A stretch of DNA of 64,000 nucleotides from Streptomyces thermodiastaticus (GTDB taxonomy: Bacteria > Actinomycetota > Actinomycetes > Streptomycetales > Streptomycetaceae): positions 124,001 through 188,000 of the forward strand of contig NZ_BNBV01000008.1 of the NCBI RefSeq assembly GCF_014656135.1, written 5' to 3'. The translations under genes were made by a program, and so were the position numbers. Below, piece after piece: positions 47,715 through 57,333 of this stretch; within the stretch, counting starts at the first letter, position 1, and the number at the start of each line of letters is the position of its first letter. Under the pieces are notes generated by a model, which searched no databases, was not told where the DNA came from, and worked only from the letters and a program-made list of their open reading frames with translations.

Positions 47715-48707
47715 TCACGGGAACGTGTACGCCTCGACCTCGGCCAGGCAGCGCTGCCGCCGCTCCTCGTCGTGCTCCAGGAAGGCGGCGCGGAAGGAGT
47801 TGCGGGCCAGCTCGCGCAGCTGCTCCTCGGTCAGGCCGAGGGTGTCCCGCACCGCGTCGAAGTTGTCGCCGGCGTAGCCGCCGAAGTAGGCCGGGTCGTC
47901 GGAGTTGACCGTGCACACCAGCCCGGCGTCGAGCATGGCGGGCAGCGGATGCCCGGCGAGACTCGCGACGGTGCGCAGCCGGACGTTGGACAGCGGGCAC
48001 ACGGTCAGCGGGATGCGCTCCCGCACCAGCCGGTCGACCAGGGCGGGATCCTCCATGCAGCGCAGGCCGTGGTCGATGCGTTCGACGCCGAGCACGTCGA
48101 GGGCCTCGGTGATGTACTGCGGCGGCCCCTCCTCCCCGGCGTGCGCCACCCGGCGCAGGCCGAGGCCGGCGGCCGCCCGGAACACCTCACGGAACTTCGC
48201 CGGCGGATGCCCGACCTCGGCCGAGTCCAGGCCGACACCGGTGATCCGGTCGAGGTAGGGCTCGGCCGCGCGGAGGGTCTCAAGGGCCGAGGCGGCGGAC
48301 TCGTCCCGCAGGAAGCACAGGATGAGCTGCGTGGAGATGCCGTGGTTCTGCTCGCTGCGGCTCAGCGCCCGCCACAGCCCCTCCACGACCGTGCCCAGGT
48401 CCACGCCGCGCTTGAGGTGGGCCTGCGGGTCGAAGAAGATCTCCGCGTGCCGCACGCCCTGGGCCGCGGCCCGCGCGAGGTAGGCGTCGGCCAGGTCCGT
48501 GAAGTCCTGCTCGGTGCGCAGGACGTCCATGAGCGCGTAGTACAGGTCCAGGAAGGACCGCAGATCGGTGAAGCGGTAGGCCTCGCGCAGCGCGTCGGTG
48601 TCCGCGTACGGCAGGGTCACACCGTTGCGCGCGGCCAGCGCGAACGCCGTCTCCGGCTCCAGGGTGCCTTCGATGTGCAGGTGCAGTTCGGCTTTGGGCA
48701 GGGGCAT
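47715..48707 (-). CDS. add: Adenosine deaminase
   Basis: Zinc enzyme of 330 residues that converts adenosine to inosine in purine salvage. Visible: HLHIEGTLEP (metal His pair), 'RVAHAGEEGPPQYI' (His and catalytic Glu), 'VCPLSNVRL' and 'CTVNSDDPAYF' (Asp pair). All active-site residues are present; adenine deaminase remains an alternative in this subfamily. The start is 48707. A TACGAT lies eight to thirteen bases upstream, although the gene also follows RNase Z by only 20 bp. Confidence 0.9.
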   Translation of the reverse strand: MPLPKAELHLHIEGTLEPETAFALAARNGVTLPYADTDALREAYRFTDLRSFLDLYYALMDVLRTEQDFTDLADAYLARAAAQGVRHAEIFFDPQAHLKRGVDLGTVVEGLWRALSRSEQNHGISTQLILCFLRDESAASALETLRAAEPYLDRITGVGLDSAEVGHPPAKFREVFRAAAGLGLRRVAHAGEEGPPQYITEALDVLGVERIDHGLRCMEDPALVDRLVRERIPLTVCPLSNVRLRTVASLAGHPLPAMLDAGLVCTVNSDDPAYFGGYAGDNFDAVRDTLGLTEEQLRELARNSFRAAFLEHDEERRQRCLAEVEAYTFP

Positions 48708-48727
48708 CGCAGCATCGTACGGCCCGG

Positions 48728-49633
48728 TCAGCGGCGTTTGGGCACCGCCACCCGCTGCAGGTCCCGGGCCACGGTCAGCTCGCCGTCGAACCCGGCCGCC
48801 CGCGCCTGCCGTTCGAACTCGCCGGGGTCGGTGTAACGCTGGCTGAAGTGGGTGAGGACGAGGTGCCGCACTCCGGCGTCCCGGGCCACCCGCCCCGCCT
48901 GCCCGGCGGTGAGGTGACCGAACTCCTCGGCGAGCGCGGCGTCGGCGTCGAGGAAGGTCGACTCGATCACCAGCAGGTCGCAGCCCTCGGCGAGGGCGGA
49001 CACGCCGTCGCACAGCCGGGTGTCCATGACGAACGCGAACCGCTGCCCGCGCCGGACCTCGCTGACCGCCTCCAGCGGCACCCCGCGCAGCGACCCCTCC
49101 CGCTGCAGGCGGCCCACGTCCGGGCCGGTGATGCCGTGCGCGGCGAGCCGGTCGGGCAGCATGCGGCGCCCGTCGGGCTCGACGAGCCGGTAGCCGTAGG
49201 ACTCCACCGGGTGGGACAGGCGGCGGGCCGACAGCGTGTACGCCGGGGTGGTGGCGAGGACGCCGTCGGCGTCGACCGGAGCCTCGGTCAGGGCGACCGT
49301 CTCGCGGTAGGCCGTGGCGTAGCGCAGGCGGTCGAAGAACCGTTTCCCGGAACGCGGGTAGTGCGCGGTGATCTCGTGCGGCACCCGGTCCAGGTTGATC
49401 CGCTGGATCACCCCGGCCAGGCCCAGGCTGTGGTCGCCGTGGAAGTGGGTGACGCAGATCCGGTGGATGTCGTGGGCGGCGACCCCGGCGCGCAGCATCT
49501 GCCGCTGCGTGCCCTCGCCGGGGTCGAACAGGAAGCCCTCGCCGTCCCAGCGCAGCAGATAGCCGTTGTGGTTGCGGTGCCGGGTCGGGACCTGGCTCGC
49601 GGTGCCCAGGACGACCAGTTCACGGACGGACAC
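48728..49633 (-). CDS. rnz: Ribonuclease Z
   Basis: Metallo-beta-lactamase-fold endonuclease of 301 residues that removes tRNA 3' trailers. The zinc motif [13 protein letters not shown] and the N-terminal '[23 protein letters not shown]' typical of tRNase Z are present, with later ligands in 'VMDTRLC' and 'LTHFSQRY'. GTG start 49633, 22 bp after the HIT gene. In order HIT-rnz-add on the minus strand, probably cotranscribed. Confidence 0.93.
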   Translation of the reverse strand: MSVRELVVLGTASQVPTRHRNHNGYLLRWDGEGFLFDPGEGTQRQMLRAGVAAHDIHRICVTHFHGDHSLGLAGVIQRINLDRVPHEITAHYPRSGKRFFDRLRYATAYRETVALTEAPVDADGVLATTPAYTLSARRLSHPVESYGYRLVEPDGRRMLPDRLAAHGITGPDVGRLQREGSLRGVPLEAVSEVRRGQRFAFVMDTRLCDGVSALAEGCDLLVIESTFLDADAALAEEFGHLTAGQAGRVARDAGVRHLVLTHFSQRYTDPGEFERQARAAGFDGELTVARDLQRVAVPKRR

Positions 49634-49655
49634 GTCGCTGAAGCTCCCGACCGGT

Positions 49656-50009
49656 CTAGCCCGGAGGCCACTGCAGGCCGCGGCCGCCCAGGAGGTGGGC
49701 GTGCGCGTGCCAGACCGTCTGGCCGGCGCCGGAGCCGGTGTTGAAGACGACGCGGTAGCTCTCCAGCTTCTCCTCGTCGGCGACGGCCTGGGTCTCGCGC
49801 AGCACGTCCGCGGCGAGCTGCGGGGCGCCGGCGGCGAGGGCGGCGGCGTCCTTGTAGTGCGCCTTGGGGATCACCAGGACGTGGGTGGGCGCCTGGGGGT
49901 TGATGTCGCGGAAGGCGAGCGTGGTGTCGGTCTCGCGGACCACCGTCGCGGGGACGTGACCCGCGACGATCTTGCAGAACAGGCAGTCGTCCTGCGGTTC
50001 CCCTGCCAT
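49656..50009 (-). CDS. HIT-family nucleotide-binding protein (HinT-like)
   Basis: Protein of 117 residues with the histidine triad HAHAHLLGG and the upstream '[10 protein letters not shown]' and 'CLFCKIVAG'. HinT enzymes hydrolyse adenosine phosphoramidates and adenylated amines. GAGGAG precedes ATG 50009; longer frames lack support. First of the three genes before rnz and add. Confidence 0.93.
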   Translation of the reverse strand: MAGEPQDDCLFCKIVAGHVPATVVRETDTTLAFRDINPQAPTHVLVIPKAHYKDAAALAAGAPQLAADVLRETQAVADEEKLESYRVVFNTGSGAGQTVWHAHAHLLGGRGLQWPPG

Positions 50010-50053
50010 GGTTCTCCTCATGCGGTGATCGTCTCGTGCTGCATCGTAGCGAG

Positions 50054-50109
50054 CCGGGGGCCGGGCCGGGCCCGGGCCGGTGCCGGGGCGCTCCCGGCCC
50101 GGCCCCCGG
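50054..50109. terminator. Very strong terminator after the tricorn protease gene
   Basis: Perfect 17-bp GC stem (50054-50070 with 50093-50109), with further outer pairing GTAGC/GCTAC, directly after the tricorn stop codon. Confidence 0.82.
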
Positions 50110-50115
50110 TCGCGG

Positions 50116-53100
50116 CTACGGCAGGCCCGGCGGCGTCTTCGCCGGGGTGGCGTCAAGGGCCTCCAGGGCGATGCGGATCGCCTCGTCCAGCTGGACGTCG
50201 CGGTCCGCGGCGTGGTCCTGGGGACGCTGGACCACCTCCACGTCCGGGTCGACGCCGTGGTTCTCGACCCCCCAGCCCTGGCCTTCGAGCCAGAAGGCGT
50301 ACTTGGGCTGGGTGATCAGGGTGCCGTCGACCAGCCGGTAGCGGCTGTCGATGCCGATGACGCCGCCCCAGGTGCGGGTGCCGACGACCGGTCCGATGCC
50401 GAGGGCCTTGATCGCCGCGTTGACGATGTCGCCGTCGGAGCCGGAGAACTCGTTGGCGACGGCGACGACCGGCCCGCGCGGGGCGTCCAGCGGGTAGCTC
50501 TCCGGGCGCATGCCGCGCGGCATGTCCCAGCCGACGATCCGCCGGGCCAGCTTCTCCACCACCAGCTGGGAGGTGTGGCCGCCGCGGTTCTCCCGCACGT
50601 CCACGACGAGGCCCTCGCGGGCCACCTCCACCCGGAGGTCGCGGTGAATCTGCGCCCAGCCGGGCGCCTGCATGTCCGGCACGTGCAGATAGCCGAGCCG
50701 GCCCCCGGACCGCGCGTGGACGTAGGCGCGGCGGTCGGCGACCCAGGCGTGGTAGCGCAGCGGTTCCTCGTCGTCCAGGGGCACCACGACCGTGTGCCGG
50801 TGCTCCCCGCCGCCGGCCGGGGCGATCGTCAGCTCCACCGGTCTGCCCGCGGTGCCGACCAGCAGCGGGGCCGGGCCGGTCACCGGGTCCACGGGCCGGC
50901 CGCCGACCGCGACGATCGCGTCGCCGGGGCGGACGGCGACCCCGGGTGCGGCCAGCGGGCTGCGGGCCCGCGGGTCGGAGGTCTCCGAGGGCAGGATCCG
51001 GTCGATGCGCCAGCTGCCGTCCTCGTGCCGGGAGACGTCCGCGCCGAGCAGGCCTTGCCGGGGGCCGTCGCCCCAGGCGCCGTACGGTATGACGTAGGCG
51101 TGCGAGGTGCCCAGTTCGCCGTGCACCTCCCACAGCAGGTCGACCAGGTCGTCGTGGGTGGCCAGGCGGTCCAGGACGGGCCGGTAGCGGTCGAGGACGC
51201 CGTCCCAGTCGACGCCGCCCATGTCGGCCCGCCAGAAGTTGTCCCGCATGATGCGGCCGGTCTCCTCGTACATCTGCCGCCATTCGGCGGCCGGGTCGAC
51301 CGTCTGCCGGATCCGGCCGAGGTCGACGGTGATGTGCGAGTCGCCGTCGTCCTCGGCGGACGCACGCCGGTCGCTGGGGACGACCTTCAGCTTGCCGTCG
51401 CTCCACAGCAGGATGCGCTTGCCGTCGCCGGAGACCTCGAAGTGGTCGGCGTCGGCGGCCAGGTGCTCGATGCGCTGCTGGGCGAGGTCGTAGCGCTCCA
51501 GGTGGCTCTCCGGGTCCGGGTCGTCGGGTGTGGCCCGGGAGTCGCCGAGCACGCCGGTGACCGGGTGGCGCAGCCACAGCACGCCGTCGCGGGCGGCGCG
51601 CAGGTTGGAGTAGCGGCCGGCCTCGACCGGGAACGGCACGATGCGGTCGGCCAGCCCGTCGAGGTCGATCCGGGTCGCCGGGGTGCCCTCGCTGTCCGGG
51701 GTCTCCTCCTTCTCGGACACCTCGAAGGGGCGGCCGTGGCGCTGCGGGCCGAACGGGGACGGCGTGGTCGCCGCCAGGGTGATCAGATACGGCCGGGAGC
51801 TCTCCACGAACGCCAGGTCGAAGACGTGCTCGTCGTAGACCGGGTCGAAGGAGCGGTGGGAGAGGAAGGCGAGGTGCTTGCCGTCCAGGGTGAAGGCGGG
51901 CGCGTAGTCGTGGAAGCGCAGCGGGGTCGCCTCGGTGACCGTCAGGTCGGTGGTGCTCGCCAGCCGCAGCTGGCTCAGCGGGCGCGGGCCGGGGTGGGAC
52001 CAGGCCAGCCAGGCGGAGTCCGGGGAGAAGGCGAGCCCGGAGACGTCGCCGTGCTCGCTGCGGTCGACCTCGCGGACCTCGCCGGTGGCGCGTTCGACGA
52101 GCAGCAGCCGCCCGTCGTGCGAGGCGACGGCGGCACGGCTGCCGTCGGGCGCCATGGCCAGCTCCAGGACCCGGCCGAGCCGGCCGGCGGCGATCCGGCG
52201 CGGGGTGGCCGACGGTGCCAGGCCGGTGGCGGGCGCGAACTCCAGCGCGTCCTCGCCCTCGGCGTCCGTCACCCACACCACCCATTCCTCGCCCTCCAGG
52301 CGGAAGGTGCGCGGCAGCCGGGCCCGCACGCCCGGCTCGGCGGCCAGTGCGCGGGCCGGGCCGGAGCGGTGGGTGACCCAGTGGACGGCGCCGCGCACGG
52401 CGACCGCGCTGCCGCGCGCGGTGTGGTCGGGCGCGGCGGAGCCGAACCAGCGGGCGGCGTCCAGCGGGAAGGGCTGCAGGTCGACCCGGGGGCCGCCGAG
52501 CCGGATGTCCAGGCGGCGCGGCTCGGCGCCCTCCAGGTCGTCCAGGATCCACAGCTCGCCGGCGCTGGAGTAGACGACGCGGGTGCCGTCGGTGGCGGCG
52601 TGCCGGGCGTAGAAGCCGTCCAGGGGGGTGTGCCGGCGCAGGTCGGAGCCGTCGGCGAGGGAGGAGTACAGCGCGCCGGTGCCCTCGTGGTCGGAGAGGA
52701 ACGCGATCCTGTCCCCCACCCATATCGGGTACTCGATGTTGCCGTCGAGGTCCGCGTGCAGCCGTACGAACTCGCCGTCGTCCCCGGCGTCGATCCACAG
52801 CTTGCCCGCCGTGCCGCCCCGGTACCGCTTCCACCAGGCCGCCTCGCGGCCCATCGTCGCGGAGAGCAGCACGGTGTGCGGCCCGTGGGCGACGTCACCG
52901 ACCGGGCCGTAGGGCAGCGTGTCGGCCGGCCCGCCGTCCAGCGGGACGGCCCGCGCCCAGCTGCGGCGCAGGCTGGCCTGGCCCTGCGTGGACAGGGCGA
53001 GGACGCGGCCGTCGGGCGTCCAGCCGCGCACCTGGGTGCGCCAGCTGCCCCAGTAGGTCAGGCGCCGGGAGGGACCGCCGGCGACCGGCGCGACGTGCAC

Positions 53101-53358
53101 CTCGGGTGCGCCGTCGCGGGTGGAGGTCCAGGCGACCATGGTGCCGTCGGGTGAGATGCGCGGGTGGTTCACCGGCACGTTGTCGGCGCTGACCCGCCAG
53201 GCCCGACCGCCGTCCAGGGGTGCGAGCCACACGTCGTCCTCGGCGGTGAAGGCGACCAACTCGCCGTGCAGATGCGGGAATCGGAGATACCCGGAAGAAC
53301 CGGCCGGCGCGGAGGGCCCGGCCGGCGCGGTCGATACGGAGGTTGCGGACTGAGTCAC
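50116..53358 (-). CDS. Tricorn-type S41 peptidase
   Basis: Large cytosolic protease of 1080 residues. Domains in order: six- and seven-bladed beta-propeller regions (many 'SPDG...W' style repeats, e.g. 'RISPDGTMVAWTSTRDGAPEVHVAPV'), a helical linker, a PDZ domain ('AVRPGDAIVAVGGRPVD'), and a C-terminal S41 domain. The nucleophile is in EFSGSDGDIVNAAIKALG. Tricorn degrades peptides released by the proteasome, which Streptomyces possesses. GTG start with AGGG upstream. Confidence 0.92.
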   Translation of the reverse strand: MTQSATSVSTAPAGPSAPAGSSGYLRFPHLHGELVAFTAEDDVWLAPLDGGRAWRVSADNVPVNHPRISPDGTMVAWTSTRDGAPEVHVAPVAGGPSRRLTYWGSWRTQVRGWTPDGRVLALSTQGQASLRRSWARAVPLDGGPADTLPYGPVGDVAHGPHTVLLSATMGREAAWWKRYRGGTAGKLWIDAGDDGEFVRLHADLDGNIEYPIWVGDRIAFLSDHEGTGALYSSLADGSDLRRHTPLDGFYARHAATDGTRVVYSSAGELWILDDLEGAEPRRLDIRLGGPRVDLQPFPLDAARWFGSAAPDHTARGSAVAVRGAVHWVTHRSGPARALAAEPGVRARLPRTFRLEGEEWVVWVTDAEGEDALEFAPATGLAPSATPRRIAAGRLGRVLELAMAPDGSRAAVASHDGRLLLVERATGEVREVDRSEHGDVSGLAFSPDSAWLAWSHPGPRPLSQLRLASTTDLTVTEATPLRFHDYAPAFTLDGKHLAFLSHRSFDPVYDEHVFDLAFVESSRPYLITLAATTPSPFGPQRHGRPFEVSEKEETPDSEGTPATRIDLDGLADRIVPFPVEAGRYSNLRAARDGVLWLRHPVTGVLGDSRATPDDPDPESHLERYDLAQQRIEHLAADADHFEVSGDGKRILLWSDGKLKVVPSDRRASAEDDGDSHITVDLGRIRQTVDPAAEWRQMYEETGRIMRDNFWRADMGGVDWDGVLDRYRPVLDRLATHDDLVDLLWEVHGELGTSHAYVIPYGAWGDGPRQGLLGADVSRHEDGSWRIDRILPSETSDPRARSPLAAPGVAVRPGDAIVAVGGRPVDPVTGPAPLLVGTAGRPVELTIAPAGGGEHRHTVVVPLDDEEPLRYHAWVADRRAYVHARSGGRLGYLHVPDMQAPGWAQIHRDLRVEVAREGLVVDVRENRGGHTSQLVVEKLARRIVGWDMPRGMRPESYPLDAPRGPVVAVANEFSGSDGDIVNAAIKALGIGPVVGTRTWGGVIGIDSRYRLVDGTLITQPKYAFWLEGQGWGVENHGVDPDVEVVQRPQDHAADRDVQLDEAIRIALEALDATPAKTPPGLP

Positions 53359-53483
53359 CTGATCACCCTATGCAGCGGCGGCCGTCACGGACAGGGGGCC
53401 GGACCACTTGCCCGGCCGGCCTCGCGGCCGCTCGCTCGCCCCGGCCGTCCGCGGGCCTGACGTTCCCTCAGGAAGCGCCGGGC

Positions 53484-54035
53484 TCATGTGCTGTCGGCGG
53501 TCCGGCAGACGGGGTCGCCCGGGCACCGGACGGTGCGGGTGACGGTGACCGCCGGCACGGGCAGCCGGCCGGTGCCGTCGCCGGGCGGCCGGTACGCGGG
53601 CGCGGCGCCGGTGTCGCAGTCCCCGAGCCCGTCGGCGTGGAACAGCACCGCGCCGCCCACCGTCGCGGTCAGGTCGCCGCGCACACAGGCGCCGCCGACC
53701 GCCCGGGTGACCTCCCCGGTGACCGTGATCTCCCGGCCGTCGCGGGTGCGGCCCCGGCAGTCGACGGAGGCGATCGTGGCGTGCGAGGACGGCGCGGCGG
53801 CCTCGCCCGTGCCGGTGGCGCCGTCGTGGGCGGTGCAGGCCAGCCAGCGCACGGGCGTGTGCTGCCGGTTCAGTTCGGCGGTCGCGGTCTCGTCGGTGGT
53901 GTACGCCACCGCCGCGGAGTTCAGGCCTGCGGGATCGCAGGCGGCGACCCCGCAGGCGGCGACCGCGGCGAGCCCCGCCACCGCCGCCGCCCGCCGGCCG
54001 CGCACGGTGCGGACGCTCCGTCCCCTCTCCCCCAT
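53484..54035 (-). CDS. Putative secreted lipoprotein, unknown function
   Basis: Protein of 183 residues. A basic N-terminus (MGERGRSVRTVRGRRA) and hydrophobic stretch end in VAACDP, a plausible lipobox (about Cys33). The mature part has six Cys and repeated 'VTGEVTRAVGGACVRGDLTATVGG'-like beta strands. No domain is recognised. It lies upstream of the tricorn gene on the same strand by 125 bp. Confidence 0.7.
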   Translation of the reverse strand: MGERGRSVRTVRGRRAAAVAGLAAVAACGVAACDPAGLNSAAVAYTTDETATAELNRQHTPVRWLACTAHDGATGTGEAAAPSSHATIASVDCRGRTRDGREITVTGEVTRAVGGACVRGDLTATVGGAVLFHADGLGDCDTGAAPAYRPPGDGTGRLPVPAVTVTRTVRCPGDPVCRTADST

Positions 54036-54121
54036 GGACCACAGCCTGCCACCGTGTGGTCACGGACGGTAGGGCGCGTGTCGCGGGCCGCGAGCCGCGC
54101 ACACCGGCGTGCGAGCGGCTG

Positions 54122-54196
54122 CCCGCCCGCCCGTGCGCCGGGCGGGCGGGTGCCGGGGCACCCGGGTGCTTGCCCCGTGTGCCCCGGGTGCCGGCA
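54122..54196. terminator. Tandem GC hairpins after rsmE
   Basis: First hairpin: CCCGCCCGCCC (54122-54132) with GGGCGGGCGGG (54140-54150). Second: TGCCGGGGCACCCGGG (54151-54166) with a nearly complementary arm (54182-54196) containing a two-base bulge. They fill most of the 207-bp gap. Confidence 0.6.
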
Positions 54197-54242
54197 GGCG
54201 GCACGGGGTGCGCGGGCGCACGCGCGCGCCGGAGCCGGTGAC

Positions 54243-54983
54243 TCAGCCCCAGCGGCCGGTGCGGCCCAGCAGCAGGGCGGCGGCCGCGACGCCCGCGGTC
54301 GAGGTGCGCAGCACGGTGGGCCCGAGGACGTACGGCTTCGCGCCCGCCTCGGCGAACAGTTCCAGCTCCTCGGGGGAGACGCCGCCCTCGGGGCCGACGA
54401 CCAGCACGATCTCGCCCTCGGCGGGCAGGTCGGCGGTGGCCAGCGGCTGCTCGCCGGTCTCGTGCAGCACGGCGGCGAAGTCCGCCTCGGCCAGCAGGGC
54501 CGCCACCTGCTGGGTCGTCGCCGCGTCCGCGACCTCGGGGAACCGCACCCGGCGGGACTGCTTGCCGGCCTCGCGGGCCGTCGCCCGCCACTTGCCGAGC
54601 GCCTTCAGACCGCGCTCGCCCTTCCACTGGGTGATGCAGCGGGAGGCGGACCACGGCACGATCGCGTCCACGCCGACCTCGGTCATGGTCTCCACGGCCA
54701 GCTCTTGGCGGTCGCCCTTGGGCAGGGCCTGCACGACCGTGATCCGCGGGGCGGGGGCGGGCTCCTCGTGCACGCCGTCCAGACCGCCGACGATCAGCCG
54801 GTCCTTGCCCTCGGTGGCCTCGACGACGCCCGCCGCCCAGCGGCCGCGCCCGTCCGTGAGCACCACGTCCTCACCGGGCCGCAGCCGCTTCACGGACACC
54901 GCGTGCCGTCCCTCGGGGCCGTCCAGGACGAACTCCGAGGCGCCGGCGGTCAGTTCGTCGACCACGAACACCGGTGCCGTCAT
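54243..54983 (-). CDS. rsmE: 16S rRNA (uracil-1498-N3)-methyltransferase RsmE
   Basis: SPOUT-class methyltransferase of 246 residues. An N-terminal PUA-like domain ('GPEGRHAVSVKRLRPGEDVVLTDGRG') precedes the knotted SAM-binding domain with 'VGPEGGVSPEELELF' and 'LGPTVLRTSTAGVAA'. 'PWSASRCITQWKGERGLKALGKWRATAREAGKQSRR' is the family signature. The ATG overlaps the stop of the upstream monooxygenase gene (ATGA). Confidence 0.94.
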   Translation of the reverse strand: MTAPVFVVDELTAGASEFVLDGPEGRHAVSVKRLRPGEDVVLTDGRGRWAAGVVEATEGKDRLIVGGLDGVHEEPAPAPRITVVQALPKGDRQELAVETMTEVGVDAIVPWSASRCITQWKGERGLKALGKWRATAREAGKQSRRVRFPEVADAATTQQVAALLAEADFAAVLHETGEQPLATADLPAEGEIVLVVGPEGGVSPEELELFAEAGAKPYVLGPTVLRTSTAGVAAAALLLGRTGRWG

Positions 54984-56071
54984 CGCGCGCCACCTCCCGC
55001 ACGGCGCCGCCCCGGCAGGGCGGCCTCGGCCTGAGCCAGCTCGGCGGCCAGCACCTGAACCAGCTCCCCGGCGGGCAGGGCGCGGGCCATGCGGTGCCCC
55101 TGGCCCGCCCACAGTGCCATGCCCTGGGTGTCCCCCACCGCGGCGGCGGCCCTGCGCAGCGGCGCGGTGAGGTGGTGGACGTCCGGGTAGGCGGCGGGCG
55201 CGAAGCGTCCGTGCTCGCGGATGAAGCGGTTGACCAGGCCGCGGGCGGGCCGGCCGGTGAAGGCGCGGGTGAGTTCGGTGTGCGGGTGGAGCGGGTCGGT
55301 CAGGGCCCGTTTGTGCAGGTCGTGGGCGCCGGACTCGGGGGTGGCGAGGAACGCGGTGCCCAGCTGGGCGGCGCTCGCCCCGGCCGCGAGGACGGCGGCG
55401 ATCTGGCTGCCGCGCATGATGCCGCCGGCCGCGACGACCGGCAGCCGCACCGCCTCGCGCAGCTGCGCGACGAGGGAGAGCACCCCCAGGCCGGTCCCGT
55501 CGTTCTCCGGCAGGTCGCGGTGGGTGCCCTGGTGGCCGCCGGCCTCCACGCCCTGGGCGACGACCGCGTCCGCGCCGGCCTGCTGCACGGCCCGCGCCTC
55601 CTCCACGGTGGTCGCGGTGACCAGGACGTAGCTGCCCGCGCGGTGCAGGGCGTCGACGACCTCGCGGCCGGGGACGCCGAAGTGGAAGGAGACCACCGGG
55701 ACGGGGTCGTCCAGGAGCACGGCGAGCTTGGCGTCGAAGCCGTCGTCCCGGCCGCCGCACTGCGGTTCGCCCAGCTCGGTCTCGTACCAGGCGGCCTCGC
55801 CGGCCAGCTGCTGCGCGTACAGCTCGACCGCACCGGACTCCGCCAGCTGCGGCTGCGGCATGAACACGTTCACCCCGAAGGGGCGTCGGGTCAGCCCCCG
55901 CAGCTGCTTGATCTCCTGGTACATGCCGTCGGCGGTCTTGTGTCCGGCGGCGAGGAATCCCAGCCCGCCGGCTTCGCACACGGCCGCGGCGAGCTGCGGC
56001 CCGGAGGGGCCGCCCGCCATGGGAGCCTGCACGATCGGGTGCGGGAAGAGATCGGTCAGCGCGGAGGACAT
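54980..56071 (-). CDS. Nitronate monooxygenase/2-nitropropane dioxygenase family protein
   Basis: FMN-binding TIM-barrel protein of 363 residues. 'PIVQAPMAGGPSGPQLAAAVCEAGGLGFLAAGHKT' (N-terminal FMN loop), 'QGVEAGGHQGTHRD' with the catalytic-type His, and 'VVAAGGIMRGSQIAAVLAAGASAAQLGTAFL' (phosphate site) are family signatures. It oxidises alkyl nitronates, or has another flavin role. It lies between dnaJ2 and rsmE in the conserved hrcA-dnaJ2-NMO-rsmE order. Confidence 0.9.
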   Translation of the reverse strand: MSSALTDLFPHPIVQAPMAGGPSGPQLAAAVCEAGGLGFLAAGHKTADGMYQEIKQLRGLTRRPFGVNVFMPQPQLAESGAVELYAQQLAGEAAWYETELGEPQCGGRDDGFDAKLAVLLDDPVPVVSFHFGVPGREVVDALHRAGSYVLVTATTVEEARAVQQAGADAVVAQGVEAGGHQGTHRDLPENDGTGLGVLSLVAQLREAVRLPVVAAGGIMRGSQIAAVLAAGASAAQLGTAFLATPESGAHDLHKRALTDPLHPHTELTRAFTGRPARGLVNRFIREHGRFAPAAYPDVHHLTAPLRRAAAAVGDTQGMALWAGQGHRMARALPAGELVQVLAAELAQAEAALPGRRRAGGGAR

Positions 56072-56196
56072 GACGGCATGGTGTCACGTCCGCCCGACGG
56101 CTCCCAATCGGCCGGTGCCCCGGCGCACGGCGACGGGCGGCCACGGCAGGTGCGTGCGTGACCGCCCGTCGGGCAAGGCTCTGCGGGTGTGCGGCC

Positions 56197-57333
56197 TCAG
56201 CGGCCGTTGAACGCGTCCTTCAGGCGCGAGAACAGGCCCTGCTGGCCGGGCTGGAACTGCCCCTGCGGGCGCTCCTCGCCGCGCAGCTTGGCCAGCTCGC
56301 GCAGCAGACGCTCCTGCTCGGGGTCCAGCTTGGTCGGGGTCTGCACCTCGACGTGGACGACGAGGTCGCCGCGTCCGCCGCCGCGCAGGTGGGTGACGCC
56401 GCGGTTGTGCAGCGGGATCGACTGGCCGGACTGGGTGCCCGGGCGGATGTCGACCTCCTCCATGCCGTCCAGCGTCTCCAGCGGCACCTTGGTGCCCAGG
56501 GCGGCCGCGGTCATCGGGATGGTGACCGTGCAGTGCAGATCGTCGCCGCGCCGCTGGAAGACCGGGTGCGGCAGCTCGTGGATCTCCACGTACAGGTCGC
56601 CGGCCGGGCCGCCGCCCGGTCCGACCTCGCCCTCGCCCGCGAGCTGGATGCGGGTGCCGTTGTCCACACCGGCCGGGATCTTCACCGTCAGGGTGCGGCG
56701 GGCGCGGATCCGGCCGTCGCCGGCGCACTCCGGGCACGGGTTCGGCACGATGGTGCCGAAGCCCTGGCACTGCGGGCAGGGGCGGGAGGTCATGACCTGG
56801 CCCAGGAAGGACCGCGTGACCTGCGAGACCTCACCGCGGCCCCGGCACATGTCGCACGTCTGGGCGCTGGTGCCGGGTGCCGCGCCCTCGCCGTTGCAGG
56901 TGGTGCAGACGACGGCGGTGTCGACCTGGATGTCCTTGGTGGTGCCGAAGGCGGCCTCGTCCAGCTCCACCTCCAGCCGGATCATGGCGTCCTGGCCCCG
57001 GCGGGTGCGCGAGCGCGGGCCGCGCTGCGACGCCGTGCCGAAGAAGGCGTCCATGATGTCGGAGAAGTTGCCGAAGGCGCCGGCCCCGAAGCCGCTCGCA
57101 CCGCCCCCGCCGGACTGCGACAGAGGGTCCCCGCCGAGGTCGTAGACCTGCTTCTTCTGCGGGTCGGAGAGCACCTCGTAGGCGGCGTTGATCTCCTTGA
57201 ACCGCTCCTGCGTCTTCGGATCGGGGTTGACGTCGGGGTGCAGCTCGCGCGCCAGCCGCCGGAAGGCCTTCTTGATCTCTTCCTGCGACGCGTCGCGGCG
57301 CACGCCGAGAACGGCGTAGTAGTCCGTGGCCAC
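56197..57333 (-). CDS. dnaJ: Chaperone protein DnaJ (DnaJ2)
   Basis: Type I J-protein of 378 residues. The J domain has HPD in '[11 protein letters not shown]', then a short G/F region, then four zinc-finger repeats ([32 protein letters not shown]) and the C-terminal substrate-binding domain. It partners DnaK. This is the copy linked to hrcA, distinct from the one in the dnaK operon. It starts one base after hrcA and is under the CIRCE/HrcA control of that gene. Confidence 0.95.
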   Translation of the reverse strand: MATDYYAVLGVRRDASQEEIKKAFRRLARELHPDVNPDPKTQERFKEINAAYEVLSDPQKKQVYDLGGDPLSQSGGGGASGFGAGAFGNFSDIMDAFFGTASQRGPRSRTRRGQDAMIRLEVELDEAAFGTTKDIQVDTAVVCTTCNGEGAAPGTSAQTCDMCRGRGEVSQVTRSFLGQVMTSRPCPQCQGFGTIVPNPCPECAGDGRIRARRTLTVKIPAGVDNGTRIQLAGEGEVGPGGGPAGDLYVEIHELPHPVFQRRGDDLHCTVTIPMTAAALGTKVPLETLDGMEEVDIRPGTQSGQSIPLHNRGVTHLRGGGRGDLVVHVEVQTPTKLDPEQERLLRELAKLRGEERPQGQFQPGQQGLFSRLKDAFNGR